Part shown: positions 1-11,362 of the stretch, piece after piece
Position numbering within the stretch: the first letter of the stretch is position 1
Layout: each line of letters begins with the position of its first letter
NCBI RefSeq assembly: GCF_027744825.2
Contig: NC_071345.1
Span: 4,494,501 to 4,558,500 of the forward strand
Origin: Synchiropus splendidus
Lineage: Eukaryota; Chordata; Actinopteri; Syngnathiformes; Callionymidae
DNA: 64,000 nt
Direction: 5' to 3'
Position numbers and translations under genes: made by a program
Notes under the pieces: model-generated
Database searches by the model: none
Told to the model about the DNA's origin: nothing
What the model saw: only the letters and a program-made list of their open reading frames with translations

Positions 1-1210
1 TACGCGAGTCAACACCGGGTCGAACTGCCAAATAATGAATTTATGGGCCCTCTAACATGCAAGTCAGCCAAGATAAAGAACCGCAAACTTTTCTCACACT
101 GCAGCCTGCTATTTTATTGCTCTTGTCTTTGGTCACGTCATGTTTTCCACGACTGTGAGCTGTTTCCTATAATAAGTACATATATACATATAAAATGATA
201 AAAATCTAAGTATAGCTCTATCTGATCATATGAATTAATTTCACACCGTGAGTCAATAAAAGCAAAAAAGCCTTCCACCAAAACTGCTTTAACTGAATTA
301 AAATAGACCTCACGGAATTTTCGACTGAGCCACAGGTTGAAACACTGTCTTTCCTAATTTGCTTTGGCAAGTGCAACAGGTGACCATGAGACCTTTGCTG
401 ATGCTCCAAAACTTTGGCCTGAAATCTCATCACACATGATCCTTGTCAGCTGCAACCTCTTTCTGACTCCACCTTTCCAGAACCGCAGCTGCCTCCAAAT
501 ATCTGCCGCACCCCCCTCCCCAGCGCCGCCGCCACAGACAGCGCTTCTCTCCCTCTGTTCCACGGCATGTTTTCATTTGGGTCTCTGTTGCAGCCGCAGA
601 ACACCCGGATCAGCACTCTGTAATTATTGAATAGACCGAGGAAGCAGTGGCTTGATTTAGCGCACGGAGGGGAATTCTATTTTCTATTATCTTCTTGACT
701 CTGATGATTTATGTCCAATGTGCGCAATCTGGATCACTCCTGAGCACACGCTTCGATATTCCTGGCTATTTTTACATTCCTTCTTTTCTCATAGCTCCTG
801 AGTTACTGTCTGCGGCACATGCTCCTCAAAGTAAGAAAGAAGTAGTTCAGCGTTTATGATACAAGGCGAAAAGTAAGATGGAGTTTCAAACCATATAAGG
901 ACAAAGAAGAAGAAAGACCATCCATTGCCATGAAGCCAGAGTCGAGGGAGAAGCGGTGTACCCGAAGGAGCCCAGGCTTTCCCCACCTGAGAGTCTCCTC
1001 TCGCGTTTCTGGTGGCTCAGTTCTACCTGCACCTGCAAACAAGACTCCTTGATACTTAAGGATCTCATCCACACCTTGGACGGAAAAAAATAAAAAAATA
1101 AAATCTAAAATAACCAACAGCTTAAAGAAAAAAAGTAAAACTTTAAAGCAACAAATACATCTCATTATAAGTTATTTTCAAAGGACAACAGTCTCACTGC
1201 CTCACCTGAA
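1..1210. other. Unique sequence, no gene seen
   Basis: No exon or known repeat was recognised. The part from about 350 to 660 is less AT-rich and of high complexity, with a C-rich run near 510-535 and a TAATTATTGAAT motif near 620. It could be a conserved non-coding element, but that is only an impression from composition. Short open frames on both strands here overlap each other and have no protein-like bias. Confidence 0.4.
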
Positions 1211-1214
1211 TGAC

Positions 1215-1495
1215 AAATTGTCATGGACATACTCGGCTGCAGGGCTGTGTTTTGGCAGCCATCTTGTGATACGATACGTATCACGATATAGAAGAGGTGA
1301 TATGATACATTGCGACACTGTAAGTTCAGCGATATATTGTAATAAGAACCATCATTTTAAGGGGTCAGCAGCATATCCAAGTATCGTACGTATTAAATAT
1401 CAACACAATATCACATGATACAACATTGCGCAACATGTATCGCAACATTTGAGCGTAGCAATATTTGCTTACACCGCTACTCACATGGTTGATGT
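1215..1495. mobile_element. Decayed hAT-like non-autonomous element fragment
   Basis: The stretch is crowded with variants of GATACGATACGTATCACGAT, GATATGATACATTGCGA and AAGTATCGTACGTATTAAAT. It opens with a segment reading GGCTGCAGGGCTGTG. Similar GATACGTATC-rich sequence is common in teleost genomes inside short non-autonomous hAT-type elements, as I remember the family. No clean terminal inverted repeats or target duplication remain, so the borders are approximate. There is no coding capacity. Confidence 0.45.
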
Positions 1496-1499
1496 TGCA

Positions 1500-3240
1500 C
1501 ATCTCGCAAATTTTTAATTTTATTTTCAGTTAGATTTTAATTTGTAACATTCTTCCTGAAGATACGCATAAGAAGTTGTGTGACGATATAAACACAATAA
1601 TATATACGTGCGACCTCACTTTACTTCCTCCAAGTATTTTCCTGTTTTCATGAAAAAAAAAAGAAAAGAAAATGATAGTGATAATTTTAAAACGATTTCA
1701 AGTTCAACGTGTAGCAAGGACCACACAGTTATTATTCATCACACAGATAGCAACACTGGAACACAACGCACACCGTGCCCTGGGGGAAGGTGCGAGTGCT
1801 AAGCTCTGCAATAAATCACTTTCCAAGTTCTGTAATTAAAGTGCAAAGTAGTAAAACCGTAGTTTATCAAGGGAGCGTGCTGCTAAAATGCCCCACTGAC
1901 AAAGCTCCATAGCAAAAGCATAAGCAAGTGCTTGAATTAGGCCTGACAATCAAACTAGTTTAAATTAATGGTGTACACGGTTGAGGAGTTGAGGAGAGAT
2001 GCGGGACTCGATTTACCCAACATTTGACTCACTTAAAGTCTCCAGTGGCTGCGGGACCTTCCGTCCAAAACCGGACCCAGCCGTCCATGCTGTTCCGGTA
2101 ATTGAGTGAGTAATGGTCTTATTCTGCTGAGTGGCTCAGCGCGTGTGCTCAATACACGAATGTAAATCCTGCGGCAAGTGGCAGCTTAAAAGCCAAATAA
2201 ATAAAATTTGCCCAAAACTGAAGGCAACAAAAGAAAATCCATAGAACTATTATTACAGCGCAAATCCAGCTGCAGCATGCAGCTCAATATCGCGACCCTG
2301 TCCTCCACTGTGAGTTGGGGTTCACCTTTTTTTTTCGGTCTCTGCGTACACGCACAGAGCCGCTCTCCAGACTGAAGTCTTGGTCTCCGCCACACATCCC
2401 ATCTGTGGGATTCAGCCATCGGACTAATCCCCTTTCTCAAAATACACCATGCAGCCTAGATCCTCTAACAATTATGTCGTACAATAAACCCATTATCCGT
2501 GAATCCATCGGAGAACCCGGCTCCGGCTCATCCCTCGCAAGTTTTCCTCTCAAACACCACAGTCGTCTGCGATCTCCTCTGGCTTCCTGTCACTTAAAAC
2601 CCGAGGTTTGCTTGTGGGTTACTGTCTGCTCTCATAACTCCACTCACAATTTCTCACTGTCCCAATCAGCCCACATCCGTACCAACGTGAATGATGGCGC
2701 AGATGCATAATTCAGGGCTGGAATGATTAATAGAAACATTTTATCACAAGTGAACAACAACTGACTTGAGTGATGGATGGAGTCTGAGCGGGGATTTTTG
2801 TAAGAGTCTAATTTTTGATCACATTTGTCAACTTAAATTAGGTTGCATTTGAGGCATATTTATGTGGCTTAAGTTGGTTTTGGTTATCAATGTGTGAGAA
2901 GTGTGTGCTTGTTTGGGATAAACTGGCAACACTAAAACACAAGTCAGACTCACACGCATCCAGAGCTACGCAGGCTTCTCAATTTAAACACGTCAAAATG
3001 GTTTCTAATAGCAGAAAGCGAGAGCTTGTCAGTGATATACTGCACTTGCATGCACACTAGGAGTCAAAATTCAGCTGCAGCAAGGTGCTTTTTTTGAGAT
3101 GCAGTGTGACTAAAAAACAGTGGTGATGGGGTGCTGGTGTTTATTTCATGAGAAAACACATTAGAAAGGGATATTATTTTAGTGAAAAGGATATTTAGTA
3201 ATGCTAATAAACACCCCCCCCCAAAAAAAAACATTAACAG
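1500..3240. other. Unique sequence, no gene seen
   Basis: No recognisable gene or repeat. An open frame from about 2315 to 2710 (plus) runs through ordinary mixed-composition sequence and has no domain. A second frame overlaps it on the other strand. Neither is backed by splice signals or codon bias that can be judged by eye. Confidence 0.4.
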
Positions 3241-3243
3241 TGA

Positions 3244-3334
3244 AAAATAAAAATAAAAATAAAAATAAAAATAAAAATAAAAATAAAAATAAAAATAAAA
3301 ATAAAAATAAAAATAAAAATAAAAATAAAAATAA
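3244..3334. repeat. (AAAAT)n pentanucleotide microsatellite
   Basis: About 18 near-perfect AAAAT units. Read on the minus strand the array gives a Tyr/Phe alternating open frame, which is an artefact of the repeat. A run of nine C then nine A lies just upstream (3213-3231). Confidence 0.97.
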
Positions 3335-4790
3335 GAGCTAAATAAATTGCCTCTTTTATGGTGGCTTAGGGGCATAATCTCTAAATAAGCACTTTTTTAT
3401 GGCTGTTTTTTCAGCTATCCAATGAGAATAAAAACAGGCAAAGTTACTATAATGGCTTTATATCTATGTATTAGAAAGTACTTTTACTCAAGCAGTTTAA
3501 GCAGAATCACGGTGGGGAACTTGTCTGATGTTACACTAACAACCTGCCAATACACAACTATAAGACATCGAGCACGTTGCCAACTGTTCAGTAAGGAAAG
3601 GATCGATCAAGTTGTTGAAGGCTCGAAATAGACTCAAGACCAGGACCGTCTGTCCGTCCGTCCGTCCATCCGTCCGTCTATCTATTTATCTATCCATAGT
3701 TGCTTAAAAAAATCAATTAATAATAAAATAATGAAATACATTTTTTTGAAATGAATGAATAAGACTTCCGGTTCCCGGGTCACTGCCTCCGTTTCAAGAG
3801 TTCACAGATGGAATCCGGGCCCAGTTCAGATCCCCTCACAATTAACAGCCAGATAGCCTGCAGTAAAAATAAGCTGCCCCGAGTCAAAACAAACACGTCC
3901 AGGCGAAAGGGGTGCGGAAACCTATAGAGAGCCGCCAAGTGAAACATTTTGGAGACTCCCTGTCTTGCTGATGCTACAGTGGAGATGGTAGCGCTGAGCT
4001 CATCTGATAAATATTGTTCTTGCCATGACGGCTGCAGGCCCCGTGTTCTGCAAACAGAGATGGGGTGTATTCCTCATGCCGGGGCTGTAAATGAATGTTT
4101 TGAGGGAGCCTGTTGCTAGGGGCTGCGAAGAGTGGAGGGCAATGGAGGGGGGGGGGCGGCGGCCAGGGGCCAATTAAAATACAGATGTCAGACTGTCGGT
4201 GTAATTCCATTCAGGCATGATTTACATTTAGAACAGTCACCTAAGGCCTGCCACTCCATACTCACAGAGGAAATCGAAGCTGACTCCGACCTAATGAGAA
4301 AAGTGAACCTCTCGAACTTTTATGAGAGTCATGTCTGAAAGGAGCCGAGCAACTTTGGTCGTAATATGAAAGGCCTTTCAGCTAATCACCGATTGACAAG
4401 GCAGACCGGTGCATTAGAGCGCTGGATTTTACGCTGCGTTGCTGGCCAGAAAAGTCGCTGAGTGTTTTTTTAATGCTGGTGTTTGGCATGTATCCGGTCC
4501 TCAACAAAATATATGGTGCCAAAACGGCCGCAATATACTTTTGGTATTCCATATAAAGCATCCTGTACATTCACTGACACTTTAATTGTTTGTAGCAACA
4601 GCTATAAGTGATATGTTGTTTTATGGTGCACGTTGGTGGAATTGTGAGCAACATTGTCCGAATTAAAAATCTTCTACAACTATGTTTTCCTTCTGAAGTA
4701 AAAAATCCAGGCTAGGAAATGCATGTTACATATTCATTTATAAACTCATTGTATCCCTTGTCAAATAACTGGTACCACGTCTGGTATCAT
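3335..4790. other. Unique sequence with a short GTCC repeat; possible regulatory stretch
   Basis: A short GTCC/CATC/TATC tetranucleotide run lies at 3648-3698. From about 3830 to 4340 the sequence is complex and balanced in composition, with homeodomain-like TAAA/CAATTAAAA motifs and a G-run at 4146-4156. This is the look of a teleost conserved non-coding element, but conservation cannot be tested here. No gene was recognised. Confidence 0.35.
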
Positions 4791-4799
4791 AGGTCTTGA

Positions 4800-4980
4800 T
4801 CACATGGGAATAGGTGCACTACCTTCAGCCACTGGTCTCCCTGCTGATATTGGAGCTGCCCCGACACTGAAGCACTTTCAATCCAGGTTAAAGATGAACT
4901 GTTTTTTACCGGCTTTTGATACAAACTGAGCATCAATTTTACAATATCCTCTTAATAAACTAGACCTTGAGAAACTTGTA
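4800..4980 (+). mobile_element. LINE (L2/CR1-like) ORF2 C-terminal and 3' remnant
   Basis: Plus-strand translation from about 4836 gives LPADIGAAPTLKHFQSRLK, followed within a dozen residues by a stop. This matches the usual C-terminal tail of vertebrate L2/CR1-type LINE ORF2 (LPxDIRxAxTLxxFKxxLKTxLF). Only this tail and a short 3' untranslated piece are left, so the copy is strongly 5'-truncated, as LINE insertions usually are. A few codons upstream, GCACTACC before TTCAGCCACTGG suggests the tail is frameshifted or rearranged there. It has no function now. The clade is an estimate. Confidence 0.55.
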
Positions 4981-4999
4981 TCATATGAAAGGCCTGTGG

Positions 5000-5030
5000 T
5001 AAAAGGTAAAGATCTCACCTTTACCTTTTA
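5000..5030. repeat. Short perfect hairpin
   Basis: TAAAAGGTAAAG (5000-5011) is answered by CTTTACCTTTTA (5019-5030) across a 7-base loop. It sits at the start of the next LINE scrap and is probably a chance or decay product. Confidence 0.5.
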
Positions 5031-5215
5031 AGAGCTACCTTCCTACTCTCAGGTTTGGCCATGAGCTTTCACCGTGGCAGTTTTCTCTGAAGGGTTCTGG
5101 GTGAGATGCCCGGCCAAAGGGTTTCAGATGGAGGGAAGTCGTCCGTGTCCTATTGTGAAGCCTCCATGTCCAACGGGTTGAAGACCCTGGGGAAATGATA
5201 GTGAGGTCCATGGTC
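5003..5215 (+). mobile_element. Second LINE C-terminal scrap
   Basis: Plus-strand translation contains YLPTLRFGHEL, close to the YVPTLTYGHELW motif near the C-terminus of a widespread teleost non-LTR element, followed by a basic stretch with a RWRE sequence. Stops interrupt the frame. It directly follows the L2-like scrap in the same orientation, so two LINE remnants are juxtaposed here. Non-functional; family assignment is from memory of the motif. Confidence 0.45.
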
Positions 5216-5239
5216 CTGGATACGCTTTTATACTTCAAG

Positions 5240-7930
5240 ATGACGTGATTTCTGGGAAGAGCATGTTCTCATCCTCAATGCTTGACCAAGAGCAAAAGAT
5301 GAAAATGGATATCCTTCATGATATGTCACTTCCAAGAACCCCCTTGGCGGGTTTCCTTCGTGCTTGGTACGTTGCTGGGTACGTTGCCATGTCTCCATCC
5401 AGTGTATTTATAGAGGAGTGGTCATTTGAACGTCGAGAGTCTAGATAGCGTTTAGCCCCAACCCCAACCTCACATGTAAGCGCCATGTTCAACCCAGAAA
5501 TAGTGGTGTAACTGTATTGTGAGGGTGTTCTTGTTTTCGTAGTCGCAAACTTGTAGCTGCAGTTGGAAGATATGTTTTCTTTAACAGCTAAAGCAGGAAT
5601 AAGCCAAACATGAAGAAAGTGAGGGCATATTATCCTCATTTTCAAGGCTCAGTAGATGGCGCTCACTTTTAAAACTACAATTCATCTGCAATTCTGAACA
5701 CTTATTTAAGCCCATTCAGTCAGAGAGGTTGGGGCTAGGACGAGGACACACGTGGAGTCCTCTAGATAGCAATGATATGGACTGAAATTCAAGGGCAGAA
5801 CCTGGCAGGAGTGCCTCCTCAACCACTTTCTTTTTAATGCTGGACACCCTGGTGAAACACTGCCTTGACCTGTCAGTCAAATGCAGAGAGGGGTAAACAT
5901 TTGATTCAATTGAAATGCAACATGCAACACATTGCACCAGGAATGACAATGTTGTCTTAAAGTTGTTGTCAACATCCATTAGAAAGGAAGCAATAGGAAG
6001 TGAGCGGAGGGGAATGACAGTACCATTGAAATGAAAAAGACCTTCGCTTTTCATGCTCTTCCATTGCAACCCACGTCTATAGGTACAACAAAAATAATCC
6101 AAGATGGAGAATACAATTAAAGGCTCTTTGTAGCAAACGTACAGCGAAAGGGAATTGGGATTTCAAGGCCAGCTTGTGGGGGTGGAGATCTCACTGGCAA
6201 ATACATCTCCACTGAATCTCTGATTCAGCCGCAGACAGGCTCTGCCACCACTTAAAATCTGACACCGTTTAAATTGAATTTCTGTGTTGAACGTGTGTTT
6301 AGAAGACAACTGTCTTCCATGGGAACAGATGACTGTCTTTATTAACATTTTAACGGTTGAAGTTGATGCGGAGAAAGACACTGACACGACAAGGTGGTTT
6401 GACTTTCAAAGGCACTTGGCTCCCGCATCGATTAGGTCACAACAAGAGCACATAAAACACAATGAAAACACACTGTACCCAGCTTGTCAATAAACGTAAT
6501 CCTGTCGGTGCATGGGAACAGCATCAGCCACCTCAGATGCCACGAGGCAGAACTTCTGACCGTAACATGCCGTATGCCAAAGCCTTTGTAATCACGAAAA
6601 CACCTCGCCGTGAAAATCAGCCCTGACTTTTGGTTCCCATTTTATAAAGAAAGGTCAGTACAGCAGTGATTTATCGTATGCTCGCCTGTAAATCCAACAC
6701 AGTAATCCATCAACATACACACAAAACCTCAGCGGGGAACTCACTCACTCAAGGCAGCCTGTTCGGGTGAAAACGTCGGCTGGAAAACAAGAAGGAAATT
6801 TGAAAAATCGCCTGTCCATTTCTTCTATAAGCTTCAAATGGATTGAAGTGCTCTTATGTTTGCAGATGCAGAGTCATGGGGGACAAACAGGATGCTCAGC
6901 TGAGGCAGCGTCTCCAGGAAACAGGAAATTCATCCAGAACGGCAGCACTTTCTAATGAGCAAGATGCACAAGACAGGCGTCTATTTCCAGGAAGCGCACA
7001 ATGCTTTTGGAATCCCGCGCCCTGCTGTACACAATGCATGTGACCTCGCCCGTGGTATAACTCATCGGGGATTTGACGCGACGCCGGGAACAAAGGGAAG
7101 AGACATTAAGTGGTCTTTCCTCCCTCGCAGCGACTCGGTGAATTCAGCTCACCCCAGGGTCTCCACTTACAAAAGTTTCAATGGGGGTAAACATTAAAGC
7201 CTTTCCAACTTTCCTTCTTGCTGCTGACTTCCACCATCTCAGTCGAAATTACCTCTTGTGAGATTTTCCCTGTGCTGCACATTCTTGCACGTGGGCGTCT
7301 GCAGCGATTAATGCAAAAGGGTGACATGTCTTATTGATCCAGGGGCAGAGAAGTTTCCCTGCTGTAAGCGGATCCCTAAAAGTAACATGACTTTTTTTTT
7401 TTTTATTTTAAATAGGTCACCGACTTTTCTACTACTGCCTGGAATGAGGGGACCTGGAAGTGAAGCCTCTTGTCTGTAGAAAATGGAAAACAAAGATGTT
7501 TTCTGCATGAACATTACCGAGGAAAATGGCATACTGGGGGAACTAGGTGGGCGGGTTTGTGGGCCACTTTACTCCTCCAATGCAATTTTTTTTTTCAGTT
7601 ACTTTCAGGGATCATTGTGGGAAATTGAAAACAAATGTGCAGCTTTTGATGCACCACCCCTCACGGCTCTCACCGCCTCCCTGCGTTTCTTCTGCTTTTT
7701 TGGAGTTGAGTCTTTCGTAGCTGTTCACACAAAGTTGGAAACTTGCGTTCCAAATCCCACCAGAAAACACAAGGCGACTCCAAAACACACATTTTCCCCC
7801 ATAAATATACACACAGAGATTTTCTCTCATCTCAGTTTGAGACGGCTGGACTACCCAAACAAACACAGCTTTATGGAAACAGTTGCATTCATCTTTTCAG
7901 GAGTCCACTAACGTGTGCATGAATGGTGAG
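5240..7930. other. Unique sequence, no gene seen
   Basis: Open frames of up to about 140 codons occur on both strands (for example 5716-6102 minus and 7483-7911 plus) but have no recognisable domain and overlap one another. Stretches at about 6120-6480 and 6890-7200 are complex and balanced and could be regulatory. A frame near 6876 starts at a real ATG after a pyrimidine-rich TTTGCAG, but there is no partner exon or protein match to call it coding. Confidence 0.35.
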
Positions 7931-7937
7931 CACACAC

Positions 7938-7969
<32 letters not shown>
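7931..7969. repeat. (TG)n microsatellite
   Basis: About 16 uninterrupted TG units preceded by a short CA run. Confidence 0.97.
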
Positions 7970-7971
<2 letters not shown>

Positions 7972-8466
7972 AAAACCTTGGGTTAGCATTGAAAAAAATT
8001 GAAGCTGATTATGTTATTAGATTGGAAAAACTGCATGTTATTGAGCTAAGTATTTGTAATTTTGTGTACTAGCCTGTAGTCTGGATGAATAACGCAGGGC
8101 ACCAGAGCATAAAAACAAACACCTCTAATAACTTTCTCCTTCTTCCCTGTTACATGAAATGCTGTCCTCATTGCCAGAGCTTAGACAGTGGTTTAAAAAT
8201 GATGTGAGGTTTCATTTGAATATGTGTTCGTAGCAGATATATTTTCTCCTCGCCTCAACTTTTCACGTCGTCCTCTCTCCCATCCATGAACCTCAGAGCT
8301 TGTCATTCTGGGGTTGGTACTTCCATCCCGAAAGTTCCTTTGTCAGAGACGTGCACAGGTAGAACCCGAGTGGTGCTCGAGCACCTGCCCTTTTTCCCTG
8401 CGTGAAAAAGTGCCCCCATAAGTGGAGCCTGTTTTGTCTTTATTCTTAAATAGGAAAAAAATAAAG

Positions 8467-8471
<5 letters not shown>
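7970..8471. other. Unique sequence; small foldback-element echo
   Basis: No gene. At 8197-8222, AAATGATGTGAGGTTTCATT matches the interior of the foldback element at 17.3 kb and its copy at 28.4 kb, so a very old fragment of that family may lie here. The match is only about 25 bases. Confidence 0.3.

Positions 8472-8545
<74 letters not shown>
8472..8545. repeat. Compound A-tract / (TA)n / (GA)n microsatellite
   Basis: A run of about 27 A is followed by about 15 TA units and then about 9 GA units. The same A-then-TA order recurs near 63.04 kb. Confidence 0.97.
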
Positions 8546-10709
8546 TCTCCCATCAATTCCTCCCATATTTGAGTTCCTCCCCTGGCTTGCACCTGTGCTC
8601 CTCCCAGGTAAACAATGTGCTTGTGCGATCTCCAACAGAGTTTTGACATGGGGTTTTATTAGGATATTTTGAGATTCTCCAATGTATTAGGTGGTTGTAC
8701 CACAATGTGGCCTTTTACGTTTTAGTTGCGATTCTTTACTTTGGTCTTTCAAATTGGCATTGGCATTTAACTTGCAACCTTGAGTACTCCGGCCTCTATG
8801 CCACAGTAAAGTCACCATAGACACATGAAAGTTCAATGGCATGTTTCGTCAAGTCAAATAGTCCAGTTCGTCCTTGTTTTATGTAAATCCAAATGATCCC
8901 ACAACATTTTTTGTGACAGTTGCCCCTGTTTTCTGGCCTGATCACCAGACCTCTGACCGTCTGTGCACGTGCCAGTTCCTCGTCCAGTGCTGGCTCATGG
9001 ATAAAGGAGAACGGAAGGAGGGTAGTGTGACAAGGGCGGCGGGACGTGACAGGTTACGGTGTGGGAAGCGGACTTGCTGAGGCCACCCCTGCTGGGAAAT
9101 ACCCAAAGAGAAAGACATTAAAAATAATTCAGCTGGTGAGAAACAGTGAGGATCTCAGCCTGGTGGCTCATAAGTGGTCAACATTTCCTCGAAGCAGCAT
9201 CAGGCCAGACCCGCAAAACAAAACAATCTCCTCATCAGTTGCATTTGCATGCTCCCTGACGTTTTGGACGTATTAATGATTCCACAAACGTAAGGGGATT
9301 ATTAAATAAAATAAAAAAAAGTTTCTGCACGTCAGACGCTTGAATCTTTCTTTAGCAACGCCACTTGGATTAGCAGATATTTCAGTCACCATTGTGGCTA
9401 CACAACACACACACACACACACAATTAGAGCCGTGGTACAGCTGACAAAGCAAGACGGCATGATGAGGTGTTTTCCATGGTGCTGCCTGGCATCAGCGCT
9501 CAGTGGGATGACATCATACCCAGAGCACTAATGATTGGGTTACCTCCATCCTGGCCATGACGCCTGCTGCGCAGATGCAAAGCAGACTCTTTTCTCACAC
9601 AGCACTTCTCTATGAGGCTACTGTACTTAGTTTATCGACCGCTTTAACTGCCGGCCCGTGTCGGCCAACTTGCCACTGTTTTATCTCCCTCTATCTCTCT
9701 CTCTCTCTCTCTCTCTGTATATATATATATATATATACATACACAGATACAGTTTACATTCTTCTGCCAAACTTTGGTGAATCTCTTTTCTTAAAGTGGA
9801 ACACCATCAAACAATGTTTACTCTAAATATTTACCACTATCGTGTCACTTTTCCTTCAGTTATTGCAGACAAAAGGTCTGCGATTCTCGTGCCTTGTTCC
9901 ATTTATTTTTGGGAAACTAAGTAGATTTTTCTTTCTTCAATGGATGTGCTTCCGTAGAGACTGCAGACATTTGACTGTTGAGTGCGTGCCAGGTCGACTA
10001 AAACCAATACGTGCTTGCATGTGCCCACAGTTGACGAAAGCGTGGGCACTGCACTCGGGTTTCGAGAATATGAGTCAGTTTAGCCTCTGTCCTACGAAGG
10101 CAGCGCGTGGTAATGCAACCCATATCAGGCCCATACATCTGGTGAGCGGCCCTTGAGACGGATGCCGTCCTCTGAAAAGGGTGTTGAAACATGCTGTAAT
10201 TGCTTTCAGTGTCTTTTGGCAGCGCGCGACTCCTGACTTTGGTGGTTGCTTTATTGAAAGGGTAATTCTCTGTGATTCTGCCAAAGTAACTTTTCAGGAG
10301 CAAGGGGAAAGGATTGGGTGACTTGGGCAACGGTGCACTTTAAATAACTTGAGTGGTGATAAAAACAAGATGTGGAAGGAACAAAAGTTTCCAGTGGAAA
10401 TTATTGTTAAACCTACTTGGTTTAAATTGTTTCATAGTTTTGAGGACATGGAGACAATTGTGCTATGATCTCACTGTGCTGCACTGGTAGCTTTGCAGCA
10501 CCTTTTGCTTTTGTTGTAACAAGACATCAGGCTGTTTACATGAAAAGTGTAGGTCATCATTTGTCAACAAAGCTGCACCTGTAGTCGGTAGTGATCAGTG
10601 GGTCCCACTCCAAGAAGGAAGTGGATAAACTCGTGACTTTTCTCTTTTTTTGTTTTTAGGTTTCAGTGGAACGCAATCGATTATTGAAAGGTAAACTGAA
10701 TATACAGAC

Positions 10710-10712
<3 letters not shown>
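8546..10712. other. Unique sequence with small microsatellites
   Basis: No gene recognised. A (CA)n run lies at 9402-9422. The piece from about 9950 to 10330 carries overlapping open frames on both strands without any domain. Confidence 0.35.
9685..9738. repeat. (CT)n-(TA)n compound microsatellite
   Basis: CT/CTAT units run to about 9716, followed by about 10 TA units. Confidence 0.95.

Positions 10713-10781
<69 letters not shown>
10713..10781. repeat. (TA)n microsatellite
   Basis: About 34 uninterrupted TA units. Such a run can extrude as a cruciform. Confidence 0.98.
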
Positions 10782-10784
<3 letters not shown>

Positions 10785-10914
10785 TGCTTTTTAACTGTTT
10801 TCTTGCGGTCTGAACCCTGCAGCTTACAACAACGTGGCTAATACATGGATCTTTACTGGCTAAAGATTGTCATGTTGACAAAATATTGAGCCTCTTTACA
10901 TCAAACCGATGAAA

Positions 10915-11362
10915 TCACAGCCATTTCTTTTACATGAAGGCGTTCAAAATGCACTGTTCTTGCCTGCGTGTCTGCAGCTCCGCCCACAGAGCCGATCTCC
11001 TGGGTGACCCGAGACAAGAAGCAGCAGCTGAGACCAGCTGTGGTGTCTGAACTTGGGACACATGGGTGAAAACAGCGCATTTTGAGTGCTTTAATGTCAA
11101 TAAAAGATATGAGGAGTTCATGATTCCCGTTCTGAATATTGTCCAGTTTGTTTCATGAGTCACTCTCCATGTTTTCAAAACTAGTTTAGAATTGACCCTC
11201 ATGCATTTTTAAGGTGGGTGCAGCACTGACCTTTCTACGGCGCATACAGCACCACTACACCTGCGACCGCTGCGACTTATGGATCTATTTTCCTTCTTAA
11301 ATTTAGTGTATGTGGCTAATATTCTGGCGCACTCTGTAGTCCGGAATTTACGTTAATAACCC
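10915..11362 (-). mobile_element. Non-autonomous DNA element, CCGGACTA family, copy 1
   Basis: Its reverse complement matches the element at 48.0-48.4 kb. Shared blocks in order are AATTCCGGACTA, GAGTGC(A/G)CC, AATATTAGCCACA, AAGAAGGAAAATAGA, TAAACTAGTTTTGAAA, CACTCAAAATG(C/T)GCTGT and CCTGCGTGTC. Elements with the CCGGACTATA start are a common class of short non-autonomous transposons in teleosts, often placed in hAT. The open frame across it is incidental. Confidence 0.65.

Noticed and set aside
6843..7043. Possible exon beginning after TTTGCAG near 6866
   Set aside because: The acceptor-like sequence is common by chance; no donor, partner exon or protein similarity could be found.
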